Shown here: piece after piece, positions 32,665 to 43,335 of the stretch
How positions within the stretch are numbered: position 1 is the first letter of the stretch
Layout of the letters: every line of letters starts with the position of its first letter
From: Varroa destructor
Lineage: Eukaryota > Arthropoda > Arachnida > Mesostigmata > Varroidae
Reading direction: 5' to 3'
DNA length: 64,000 nt
Assembly: GCF_002443255.2 (NCBI RefSeq)
Contig: NW_019211457.1
Location: 37,082,105 to 37,146,104, forward strand
The notes under the pieces: generated by a model
The model's database searches: none
What the model was told of the DNA's origin: nothing
The model's input: only the letters and a program-made list of their open reading frames with translations
Position numbers and translations under genes: made by a program

Positions 32665-33237
32665 TATTCCTGCTCCTTCTTTCTTCCTTCCTAAACTGTT
32701 CGTCTATCCGCATATACAAAGCGCAAGTAACATTGGCGTTTGCTGCACAGCTTGCTTTTTCTAGATTCTGCTTCGTCGTCTATATTGATGATGATGATTT
32801 ATGACCACCACGACTCGATCGATACGTTGTCTCGCGTCGCTGTGACAATATTGCTAGAGTATAGTATCCATATACTCGCTTCAATATACACTCTTTCCTA
32901 ATTTTCAGTTAGGCATATGTATGTATAATATGTTTATATAATAGTTTAATAAATACCTTCGCTTTTAAAATATCTATAAGGTCTACCAGTATATTTACTA
33001 GGTTCTTAGCTGACAATTTTGTTCAAATCTGCACTTGCACCCTTCGCACTCAGCCAGAATCATGCGCATGTCCCGTTCATGTCCGTTGAAAAAAAGTACT
33101 CTCCGCTAGTGGAGAATTTGGTCGCGGCTGATCCCATAGCCCCGTAACACAATCGTTGTTTTCTTTCCAGCATTGACAGACGATTAGTATATTCATTGTC
33201 AACTCGTCTAAACAAAGACTATACGAGCGCCACTGTA

Positions 33238-33490
33238 TCAAAAACGCTGACGTAGTCCGAGCTGCGTCTGGCTCATCGGTCGTTTGGTACGAGACCAAGC
33301 AATGGTTTCCCATGTATCCGTAGCTAACGGCTCAGCAAATTCGTATGATCGGCCGTTATCGGGACTCAGTGGAACAATTTTTGTCATTGAAGTGTAATCG
33401 TGTATTACGGAAACGTGTTTAAAAGAATTTTCGAGGGGTGCCATTGTCCCGTTTGTTGTATATTTCATCGGAGGCTCTGGTCGTACATGA
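33238..33490 (-). CDS. Unassigned candidate terminal exon
   Basis: Open frame to TGA (33240-33238) starting after an acceptor with a T-rich tract (ttgtcttttgtttttcct... tag). It contains VSVIHDYTSMTKIVPLSPDN and further mixed-composition sequence without low complexity. No family is recognised. It shares the strand with the candidates at 35196 and 36151, which could belong to one gene between the two Sox genes, but no joined model is proven. Confidence 0.2.
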
Positions 33491-35195
33491 CTATACACAT
33501 TTTTAGGAAAAACAAAAGACAATGTTTAGTAGTTCGCGGGTCTCTCTGCTTAGCTGTCAAACGAAAGATATTCTTTCAGCAGCTGACTGTTATTATACCG
33601 TTAGTCTCATTATCACTCCTCTGTTATATTCACTCATTCTGGGTCCTCATTAAGGGATTAGAATTTTCGCTACTTCTTCTACGTTTATGTACAAATGTAT
33701 AAATAAATAAATGATTTCTACATACATACATATATCTGCGTGTGGGCGCGTTGCGTCTGCATGTCTATATATCTTAGTTGAATCAACCACGTGAGCAAAT
33801 GAAACTTCTTAGTTGACAGCAACGAACGTCTGGGCCCAGGGTCGACTGCTCCAGAGTGTAAAACTTTGTTCAGGTGGGCCCGAACGTTAATGTGTGCCAT
33901 GCGGAAATTAATATACAGCATAAGTGCACTCGACATCTTACTACTTCTCCATACACCGTATAATGAGGGAATATTTTGTTATAAGTCGTGAATGGCAGGG
34001 AGCCGCCTCCGTTGCCCGGCAGACCGTCAAATTTGCTACCGTTTACGTGCTATTATTCATATATTGGGACGATAACGACGACCGTTACGACGGTGATCCA
34101 TATCCAAGTGTAAAACACTGCAGTATTGTTGTCTTCTATGTTGAGACGCATCAACGCATTGAGGCGTGTCGATGGTGTTCGTGGCAAGTTATGTTTGTAC
34201 ATAATGTCACAGGTTGTAGGAAGATGAAGGTGACTCCGTCTTGAGCCATTTTCATTACATTCGAAAAATCAGCTGACCTCATCAGAGTTTGCTCAGTACG
34301 CGTAAGATCCACCTTTCGACTATGTTAATATAATAAACTGAAAAATTGCGCTACTATTGTTCAATCTCTTGATCATAGGTTCACTGCTGAAGATACGGCG
34401 GTGACGTACGGATCTTGTAATTAATTCTTATCTGGTCTAAGGTGATTGCCGGGTGAGTTGATTTGGAAAACCCCCTTCAAGCTACGGAGGTACGCAACGC
34501 CACGGGTCGACTTTACAGCTGTAGGCTGTCATCGAACCCCATCTCCCCTAACGGCCATAGCTGTAAAGCAACGCAAAGATTTTTATCGCTGATTAACGTG
34601 GCCTAGGAGCATGCCGCGGCAAGACGGGTGCCGATGCTTATAACGGGAGCGATCCTATCTTCACAGGAGGCTCTAGGAGTCTGTCTGGATCACGGGGTTG
34701 TTGTTGCTTGATGACCCGTTGCAATGTGCCTGGAACAGAGAGGAAAAATTGTTAAACTCTTTCTAGCACCGCAGCTTCCATAACATCTAAATAAGAGTCG
34801 AGCAACACGGCAATGCAACATGTTATTGAAAACAGTTCGAATGTTACGTAACAGCTGCACAAGGGCTTATTAAAGTTTAAGTTTTCAAGGCCTAAGCATC
34901 AATTGTCAATCAAGCAAAAGCAAAAAACCATACTACTTCCATTTTTTCTTAAACCAGCTTCCATCTAGTTATATGAATTTTACTCGATTCCGACAATCAG
35001 TGATAGCGTAAACGACGGAGGAAGGAGGTCAAAGAAAACGTTAGCTTATTTGAATTTTCTCGCTTCTGAAGAGACGTCCGCGAAGTCACTGGCACCTTAA
35101 CTCGCACTCCTGCGTATTGGCACAGTGAGTGGTAAACTGAGAAAAAATCGACCGGTGTTGTCAGTGGTCGATGCGGTCAACAAAGGTATAATCCT

Positions 35196-35408
35196 TCATC
35201 GAAATATGCGAAAGGCCGCTTTTGTATTTTCGCAAAAATGGACCAATCCTCTCTCGAGGTTCTCCAGTCCTCCACGCATAGCCATCTCATTACAACGGCT
35301 ATCTAACAGAATTTTCCCGCTGTTGCTAGCGCTGCCAGTGGCGTCGTAGTATAACAATAGTTTGTCTTTGCCGAGTCTATGTAGATACGCGTTACCATTA
35401 TATTCTAG
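35196..35408 (-). CDS. Unassigned candidate exon
   Basis: Open frame of 70 codons plus TGA (35198-35196) starting right after a good acceptor, cacatttatttcag, at 35409-35422. It begins LEYNGNAYLHRLGKDKLLLY. No domain is recognised. The opposite strand is also open over most of it, so chance is a real alternative. Confidence 0.18.
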   Translation of the reverse strand, partial: LEYNGNAYLHRLGKDKLLLYYDATGSASNSGKILLDSRCNEMAMRGGLENLERGLVHFCENTKAAFRIFR

Positions 35409-35576
35409 CTGAAATAAATGTGCCAACGATTGCATCTGGCAGTACCATATTTGTCATAAATGCCACTTTTTTTAGTGTGTGCAAAAATAGCTCATCTCGT
35501 GCGCGAAACTTCCTCGTCGTTATTACGGTCTCAATGTATAGTTTTACGCCTTATCCGGCTGATACATAAACATCGG

Positions 35577-35597
35577 TAGCAGCAGCAGCAGCAGCAG
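35577..35597. repeat. (AGC)n microsatellite
   Basis: Seven AGC units; not inside a supported coding frame. Confidence 0.85.
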
Positions 35598-36150
35598 TAA
35601 AAGAGCATTATGGCGCGGCAGGCGCAGAGTTGCGAGGGCGACAATCTGTATGACGACAAACGTAACAGTGATTACGTACGTCTACTTCGATCGTCTGAGT
35701 GAATGTCACAACAAGACACCGTACTGAACAACAACAACAGAAGCCACAGAATTAGGACCATAATGTGCTGGGTTGCTCTCGATAGCCCAGGCATTGGACC
35801 AAGCGGGTGAGAACGTTGACGATGACGGCGGATAGCTTGGAGCTAGCAATGCTATAGTGTTGCTGCTGCTACTGCTGCTGTCGTTTTTCTGCAGTTGCTG
35901 CTACGTGTTGTTCAGTATCTGACGATGTCTATAGCGTTCACCTTTGACGTGCCTTCGTTCGAACACCACAACAACAAATGGCATAGCAACTAAATGAAGA
36001 GCGGCGGCTCAAGAACCACGACGCGCGGGTTCGACGCTTTGGTGGTAGCTTTTGTATGTAACTATACCACAGGCAGAGGAGACGGAAAAGGCTGGAGTGC
36101 CACCGCGCGACGGTCCATCAATATGGTAGGCGACCGTACACTTAGCCGTG

Positions 36151-36660
36151 TTAGTGCTTTGCGCGAAAGACGACATCAGCATCAAACAGCTCCAACGAAC
36201 GGCTAGCAGCGGTGCCAGTTGCTATTGCTGCTGTTGACTTCACCGGCTTGATGCACAGGGTATCACCCCGAAATAGCTCGGTAGCCGTCGCACACGCTAT
36301 GCCTGGGGTTGGTGTATGTACACCTACTGGTGCATTATTTCGGGGGCTCCTTTCGATTCGGTGCGGCGTCTTCGGCGAGGCTAGTGCCGTTTGTGCATTG
36401 CTGGATCGTCATGGGCACGATGCTGCAGCCAACGTCACGAGGTTCACATTGAAGCCGACCTGCACCGGGACCTGGCCGCCAGTCGTTTGTGTGGTCGCGT
36501 CCTGCACAGCTACATCGGTGGCACTACGAGTCGAGACGGTGTTTGGCCAACGATCGACCAAATTTTTAGCCTGAAGCTCTCGCACTCCTAGCAGCTGTTG
36601 CGTGTACTGCTTTTCCCGCTTGTGTAGCTGGTGTGGGTAGATGATGGCACAGAATGTGAT
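36151..36660 (-). pseudogene. Unassigned - strand frame interrupted by one TGA
   Basis: On the - strand, 84 open codons (36660 to 36412), one TGA at 36411-36409, then 85 more codons in the same frame to TAA at 36153-36151. A possible acceptor (cccacaccag) precedes LHKREKQYTQQLLGVRELQ, a charged leucine-spaced helix; the second half is Ala/Thr/Pro-rich. I recognise no family. The patch is GC-richer than its surroundings, which lengthens chance frames, and a + strand frame of 120 codons overlaps it. It could be a pseudogene, an exon with an unseen splice, or nothing. Confidence 0.15.
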
Positions 36661-38572
36661 TTAATTGCGCGCTCGAATGACAACAGCAGCGTCAGCAATA
36701 ACGACAGCGACAAGGGCAGTAAGAGTGACTGCTGTACGTCTGTCGACGAAAGAATGCGCCTGCACGAAAAATCTATAATTCGCTGACCAAAACAGCCGAC
36801 CACAACGTTTAAAGAAGGATTCGTTGGCCTTTTTGCTACCCAGACTGCTCTTCCTCGCGCCTTCTCTACAGTCCAGTTGCAGAACCCGCTGTCGCCGGCG
36901 ACCAGCAGAGTTTGTCGCCGCTGTGGGTCGCAATAGGGCTGTAGGAGCGCCCGCGTGAGCTTCAGTAATGATCTTACAGTGCGATAAATGACGTTTATAA
37001 TTAAGCCTAATTATCGCCGATGTACGCCTCTCTTCAAACAACATTGTATCGTTATATTGTCCAGTGGTAATCAGTCTAGAGTTATCGTCGTGGTTGTTTT
37101 TCCCTTCCTCTGCGAATAAAAACCTCCCATCTCAGGCGCACTTGGACTGGCACGCGCGCACGTACAATAGACAGGACAACATACGCGTTTTGCCATCTGT
37201 TTAAGTAGGTACGTTTCGGCGCAGAAGTATCTAATGCGGTGCGTCGAACTTAGCTCTGGGCGGAACATCAGTGTAGTCATCACTAACAATAAAAATCAGT
37301 TGAGTGCGGGTTCGTCGCTAGGTCCATTGCTAGCCATTGACGGCTGCTGCCAGCACGACTTTCCAATGTTTGATAAATACAGAAAAGATTGTATAGATGC
37401 ATAGAAGATAGCTAGCGCAGGCATATCTATTATTTATACCGTACTGCCCCCGGCTTCGTTGCATTGGCTTCGCGGCAACGCTGTCCATCAGAGATGCCCC
37501 GCCTGCTTCGTATCATTGTTTTCCGTCAGAGCGTTCTTATCGTTACACACCAAAACGCCGGAGAATCCTTATCATCATCGTTATTGTCATTTTGGTGAAC
37601 GTCACTTTTTCGGTAGACAGTTCTGTGTAGACTTTCTTTATCGACCGCCACACCCCCAGAATCGAGCGGCGCGCAATCCATTAGCAGCTTTCCTCCAACA
37701 GTGCCGCTATTGCCGTTCGGATAAGTTCAGTTGAAGTTGGGGTGAACAAAAGCGCCCCATCAGCGAACGACCTGCTACGACTACCGCGGCGACCTATTAT
37801 AGCTTTTGGTGGCAAATACAATATCGTGTGACGGTAGTGACCGTACCAGCATATTGCAATAGCAGGGATGTCAAAACATTTTATGTGGGGTTGGTGACGC
37901 CAGCAAAACCAAAATAAGCCGGCCGTATCTATAAAACAATTGAACGGAGTGCCTACGCCGCAGAAGCTCGATAATTATATGTGTGTATATAGCCAGGCTC
38001 TAGATAACTGTCTACGACATTTTTTTTTATTTACATTTATTCTATAAACATATATGGTGGTGATTCATACGAATTGGGGAAAACCTTAGAGGGCTGTTTA
38101 GTGTAGTTAATGAACTATTTCTATTACCACACAGAGACTAGTTCTTTCCTAGAATAAAACAGCAAACTCGTCATAGCGAACAACCGGGCACCTGTTCTTA
38201 TAATCTGGTCATTAATAGTAAGGTCGATGATAAAGTCAATGGGTATTGAGTCTTTCCGTGCTGAACAAACCCCGAACAATTTAAAAAAAATTTTCTCCCA
38301 TAATCAGCGGTTATACGATGTTATCTGTTCTCATTCGGCTTCTGAAAAGTCCGAGAAAAACTTTATCAGACAAACCGAAAGATCCTTCACAGGATTTAGA
38401 TTTCAAAGCTCGAAAATTAATAAAAATAGTTCAAAAAGCCATTTTTTTTGGTACAGAAATTAGCAGTTGTTTTATTACGTTGTTTTTATAAGCTTCAGCG
38501 GTTTTCTTTCTTGAACTTTTTTGTACTTTTTGAATTTTTAGCCCTTCGTATTTTAGCAAGTTTTCGCTGTCG

Positions 38573-38632
38573 ACCCGAAATTTACTGTAATATATAATAC
38601 TATTGTATTATATATTATAGTAAATTTCGGGT
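38573..38632. repeat. Near-perfect inverted repeat, 28-bp arms, 4-bp loop
   Basis: Left arm 38573-38600 and right arm 38605-38632 are reverse complements except for one base, around the loop TATT. The outer part reads ACCCGAAATTTACT and the inner part is AT-rich. It would fold into a long hairpin as DNA or RNA. Could be a short inverted-repeat element, a cruciform-prone site or a small-RNA hairpin; nothing else here decides. Confidence 0.9.
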
Positions 38633-39239
38633 TATTTACATTATAATGGGCCTATTGGACATTGGAGATGACCTATCAGTGCGTTAAGTTCCTAACCGAA
38701 GTTGCAGTTACACTGAATAAATATCACCGTCAGGAATAACCAGATGCAAAAAATCTGATTATCTGTTTTTGTTTGAATACAATTTTAGAAGCTAAGCATA
38801 AGGGAAATTCTTGATTCAGACACGGACCCTATATTCATAGAGGTCATCATATAATTCATGTATATATATGAACAAAAAAATGATAGTCCATTTTCTGTGC
38901 TTTCAGAATAGAGGCCAACGGTGAATCTCTCTTAGTATTTTTATTCTTGCTTTAGGCTAACTCAAGCGACTCAATCTGCATTATAGATGAAGGTGTCCTT
39001 TTAAAAACCTTTTACATAATTCGATTTATTTTGCGAAATTTTGAATCACGGCCCTGGAAGTTTCAACTTTACCAGTTATTTCACGAATAGTATTTTAGGT
39101 CATGGATTGTTTTCGGTGGTGTTTTAGGGACTCCGCTTCTTGCTTAGCTTCACAAGAAAAATCGATCAAAGTTAAATGACAGGATTGAGGCCGCCACGGA
39201 TGTTACCGCCGCTCATCCAAATCAGTAAAATATAGGAAT

Positions 39240-39835
39240 ATGGCTTCAAGTAGATTAATTCTTTACCGTGCAAGCTTTTCCATGTTGCTGAGTCCGGAAG
39301 TCGTTCGCTTCCGAGTCTCTAATTTCATGTCACAAGCCGGCTCAACATTGACTAATGCTACCGTTCTATCATCATTGAGGACGAAACTTCCAATAATACC
39401 TTCGCTTGAGAAACACAGCGTATCGTCCATTTCTTTTGAGTGAAGTGGTCGTTCGACACTTACCCTTGGGTTCGTCGTAACCCAGATGAGATTTTTTTTT
39501 CTTACTTACATCATCATTCAACTAAAAATGAGTTTTTGCCCGCACTTTTTGCTTCGGTATGTGATTAGTAACGTTTATAATGGTCTGAACCTTTAACTGT
39601 TTCTTAATTGTTCTTTGGTGGGACAAAGATGCAACTCGTGCTTCGACATTAGTCGCAAGGTGCTCCGCGATCGACCAGGTCGAGCACGACGTTGCGTGAA
39701 AATCGTTGGGTCGGTGCTCACACCACGCCTTACTGCAGCCATACTCTTATTGACTCGTGGTTTCTTTGGCTTCTTGACTAACTTTGGAATGAACCAATCT
39801 TTTCGAAATTTTCGATTCGTTACCTTTGCCAGCAA
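39240..39835 (-). mobile_element. Possible decayed Tc1/mariner-like transposase fragment
   Basis: The - strand frame 39835-39593 has KKPKKPRVNKSMAAVRRGVS and then SKHELHLCPTKEQ, which loosely resembles the paired helix-turn-helix region of Tc1/mariner transposases (a xxRRxxxxNP... stretch, then a DLxLxPYKxQ element). It stops after EQLRNS, and another frame then gives KVQTIINVTNHIPKQKVRAK, also family-like, as if frameshifted. No DDE catalytic region and no terminal repeats were seen. The likeness is by eye and weak. Confidence 0.22.
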
Positions 39836-40664
39836 GAAATGTCTTCTCTATTCTGTATAACACTTGCGGAATACTACCGTACCATTTCAACAACAAACGG
39901 TGCTCACCGTACAACATCTTGTCGTTCGCAAAGGACATTTGCTGTTGTTCTATCAATTCTCGCTTGTTGCAACACAGAAAACAGCCAAATCGACCGAAAA
40001 AACAGTATATACATATATACATATAGGGCCAACATTTAACTACTTCGAACCAGGCCTTGATATATATTAGTGGGGTAACAACATGATCAATGGATACATA
40101 GTATTGAAGAGAGGCTAGTTCACGTTATTGCAAATTCTTTTTTAGAAACGTCCACTGCAGAATCCATTAACGAAACGACTTATAAGTGGATCTGTACTCG
40201 AAGTAAAATGTACGCGTTGATTTAAGGCTGATGCCCTCCATATGTATAGATGGGTTAATAACTGTCCCAGCTCAGAGACTGCTTTAAGACAGCTGGTAGA
40301 CATTCTCATATTGACACTTCCTCCGGTCGTTTCTTGAGCATCTCACCATGCTTTCAAATGATAGGTTTATGTTCAGGTCGCCCTTACGCCTTACGGACAA
40401 CTATGCGAAGAATGCGTGTAGAAGGTCACACAGTTCGGCCATGATGGATAATCGCAATTGGCAACCGAATGAACGGAAACCGACGAATCGGGCCTTCGAC
40501 TGTATCAAATTGTTGCCTATCGATTGCCTTTATTATGATCTGCTGCCGCAACTGTCTATTGTGGACGTGATGGTTAGTCAGTCAACGCGAAACGGACCAA
40601 ATAGGATGATGGCAGAATGACGACTAAGACAAGGGAAGCGTTTCGATGCAAGAGAGATACATAC

Positions 40665-40669
<5 letters not shown>

Positions 40670-40713
<44 letters not shown>
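40670..40713. repeat. (GA)n tract ending in a G run
   Basis: About seventeen GA units followed by ten G. A purine-only strand of this length can form triplex DNA. Confidence 0.95.
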
Positions 40714-40928
40714 AGGTAGAGGCACGCGTCGCAGAAAAGAACTCGTTGATGTGGGGACCGACTCCTGACGATCGGCAACCATCGGCTACTACCTGTCAAT
40801 TGGCGAATATTGGCCAAATCCATCGTTCAACTGCTACTGAGATCTCAAAAACGACGACGATGATGCTGACAACAACAATAACAGAGGGAACGTCAATCTG
40901 GACGAAGAGAAGACTGTGTTAGGCGATG

Positions 40929-40953
40929 CCCCCCCCCCCCCCCCCCGCCCCCC
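40929..40953. repeat. Poly-C tract
   Basis: Twenty-five bases, all C except one G at 40947. On the - strand this is a G run able to form a quadruplex. Length in an assembly is unreliable. Confidence 0.9.
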
Positions 40954-42206
40954 ACTTCGCACCAAAAATACGGGAGACAGAAGCGGACCAGCGCAAACTG
41001 TCAGTGGTGGGAAGTAAAAGACGATACTTCACCAGAATGTGCATAGAGCACTCCTGTAGTCAACAGACTCACGTAGGAAATTACGCATAGCTCTTGATCT
41101 AACGCTCTGAATGGTTAGAAACGCTGTTCATTGCCATGTTCACCTGTTTGGTTGTCAAGCGCCGACTTGAGCGTACTTTCTTGCTATGAAAACTTGATCA
41201 GTGCACTTTCTTTATTCGTTGGACCTCACAATATGCAAGGCACTACTAAAAGAGTATAGCACCTTAATATGGACCTACACGTTCGATGTTACTGTATAGG
41301 AATGCCTATGTTTCAATTAGTTAACGTATAAGTAATTCGTTCTTTCATTATTTTTTAATAGCTTTAATTAATAATTTGTAGAAAATGTTTAACTGCAACT
41401 ACAAATAGAACATATCGCCTTTGTCGTGAAAGTAGACGTTTGCCTAAGTTGAGGGTAGACACTTACGTGAATTTACTCAATGCACTTTTAAGACTCGACG
41501 ATATGTATTTGACCTAGCGGATATTAAACTTTACGTCGGAGTTCGCTGATACAAACTCTTCTGGAGTGTACAGGTTGGGGTGTTTCAAATGTATACGGAC
41601 GACTATTGCTTTATATGGCACCTACAGCTACTGAAGAAAAAGAATAACGGGAGGTGGAAGTAGAACGGCTGTCGATAGCAAAGGTGGTGACCAGTCTGTA
41701 ACTGTCAGATGATACAGCAAAATAAGATACTGGAACGCTAATTTGTACCTTACCACATGTTGGCGTTGTTTTTTCCAGAATAGACATTGGCCAACACCAG
41801 CGGCGGAAGCAGCAGCGGAGAAAGAACATCCAGATTTGCTCAGGAATAGCGGAACATTTGTGTACACTATATGGTACAATTATTTTCAGTATTTAACGCC
41901 GTTTATATGCGTCTTCTGTGTGCTCCACTGTGCAGGTGTGTCTAAGTGTAAGCAAAAGTGAGTGCGTATGTCTGCGTAGGGGATCCTCTTCTTCTTACCC
42001 TAATGATAGGCTGACTCGTTAGATAGTGGAAAACCGAATACATAAGGAGGTGTCGGCGGCGAGCTCAAGTACTTGAAGGCCCGCCTCATAATTGACGCTT
42101 CACGATCGTCACGGCATCAGAACCCAGGAATGAACGGGAGAGATCAGGCTAAAACGTGAAAAAAAAACAGTGCGACAAATAGACGACGGTACTAACACGT
42201 GGCAAT

Positions 42207-42212
42207 TTTATT
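42207..42212 (-). promoter_or_regulatory. Candidate poly(A) signal of SoxD-B
   Basis: AATAAA on the - strand, 195 nt beyond the SoxD-B stop codon. Spacing fits an ordinary short 3' UTR. AT-rich DNA gives such hexamers by chance, so this is positional support only. Confidence 0.45.
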
Positions 42213-42407
42213 GCGTTACCTACGTGCAAGTGCACGCCAGTTCGTATTAAAGAGATTCGTCACGATTATACGAATAGAAATTACAATTTATCGAATGAGG
42301 CGCTCGAAGCACTGCTGTAATTAAATTGGTATACTAACCGTTTTCTACTTTCGACGCAGTCGACTAGCATGAGGAAATTAGATCCGACATACATGCCTCG
42401 TGCAGGC

Positions 42408-43335
42408 TCAGACGGGCTGTGTGGGTGGACCTGAGGCCAGCCCAGGGCCACTTAATGGAACGATGGTGGCCATCTGTCCTATGGAGGACACCGGAACCAT
42501 AGAGCTGGTCATCGCGGAAATAGGTGTTCCCGAAGCGAACGAGTTGAGCGTGTCAAGCGGCGGTGGCGAAAGCGTATCTAGATTTGGTGGAGTTGAACTT
42601 CCATTCACCATCTCGACTCCCTCCTGGCCAGGAGTTTCCACAATTTGTTGCATTTCCTCGCGACGCTGCTTCATCAGCATCTTGTACTCGGAGATGCGCA
42701 ACTTCTTGCCGTCCACAATGCAAGTCCTTTTGGGTCGAGGCCGGTACCTGTAATCTGGATGCTTCTCCATGTGTAGTTTGGAAAGCCGCGACTGTTCCTC
42801 GTAGTATGGCTGCTTCTCCGCATTGCTCATGGCCTTCCAGCGGGCGCCGAGAATCTTGGATATGTTCGAGTTATGCATGTCGGGGCACGCCTTTAGGATC
42901 TTGCGCCGCTCATCCTTGGCCCATACCATGAATGCGTTCATGGGTCGCTTTATGTGATGCTTTCGATCTACTGGGTCGCGTCCTACACGAATGACCTTAG
43001 CACCCAGAAGCGGATCTGAAGAGATCACTTTATTCGGTTCACCGCATTCCGATGACGAGCTATCGGCGGGTTCTTTGTCCAACGGGCTGAGAGAGGAGGG
43101 TGGAAAAACATGACCTAGCTCTTTGGCGAAGAGTCTTTGTGGACTAGGGGCTTCTTTTGGATTGGGCAATTTAGAAAAGGCCATGGATAGAAGCGAAGTT
43201 GCATTGAACGTCGATTGAGCTCCTGTGAGGTTTGTATTGAAGGGCAGGAGAGATACCGGTCCGGCAAATGGCAGTAAGGCTTGCAGAGCTAACTGATCAC
43301 CGAAACTCGCCGAAGCTCCAGGGACAGGGCTGGGG
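42408..43335 (-). CDS. SoxD: SoxD-B terminal coding exon: linker, HMG box and C-terminus in one exon
   Basis: Last coding exon of a second SoxD gene on the - strand. It starts after the acceptor tttgtttgttacag (AG is the complement of 43336-43337), with one base completing a codon from an upstream exon, and ends at TGA 42408-42410 after 308 whole codons. Residues 1-50 give [18 protein letters not shown] and [11 protein letters not shown], matching two separate SoxD-A exons. Then come a Pro/Lys stretch, the conserved block [20 protein letters not shown], the HMG box (42729-42956), the SoxD tail, and an 80-residue Pro/Ser/Thr-rich end finishing GPPTQPV. Over about 110 residues around the box it differs from SoxD-A at only about three sites. 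It lacks three introns that SoxD-A has. The ATG at 43184 is internal, not the start. Upstream exons were not recognised. Confidence 0.95.
42729..42956 (-). other. HMG-box DNA-binding domain of SoxD-B
   Basis: Seventy-six codons, identical in protein to the SoxD-A box as far as I can compare by eye, but with many third-position base changes (for example AGG versus CGA and TTT versus TTC in RPMNAF). This shows an old duplication under strong purifying selection. Confidence 0.95.

Larger units (their letters stand above)
27231..42206. other. Interval between the convergent SoxD genes
   Basis: About 15 kb holding the 3' UTR of SoxD-A at its left end. Contents: AT-rich DNA, TA repeat 30437-30480, ATC repeat 32632-32664, unassigned - strand candidate exons at 33238-33490 and 35196-35408, a GC-richer patch at about 36000-37800 with an interrupted - strand frame, a 28-bp-arm hairpin at 38573-38632, a possible transposase remnant at 39240-39835, and GA/G and C tracts at 40670-40953. 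No gene here can be named. Confidence 0.5.

Noticed and set aside
42563..42931. + frames over SoxD-B
   Set aside because: Shadow of the real - strand exon.
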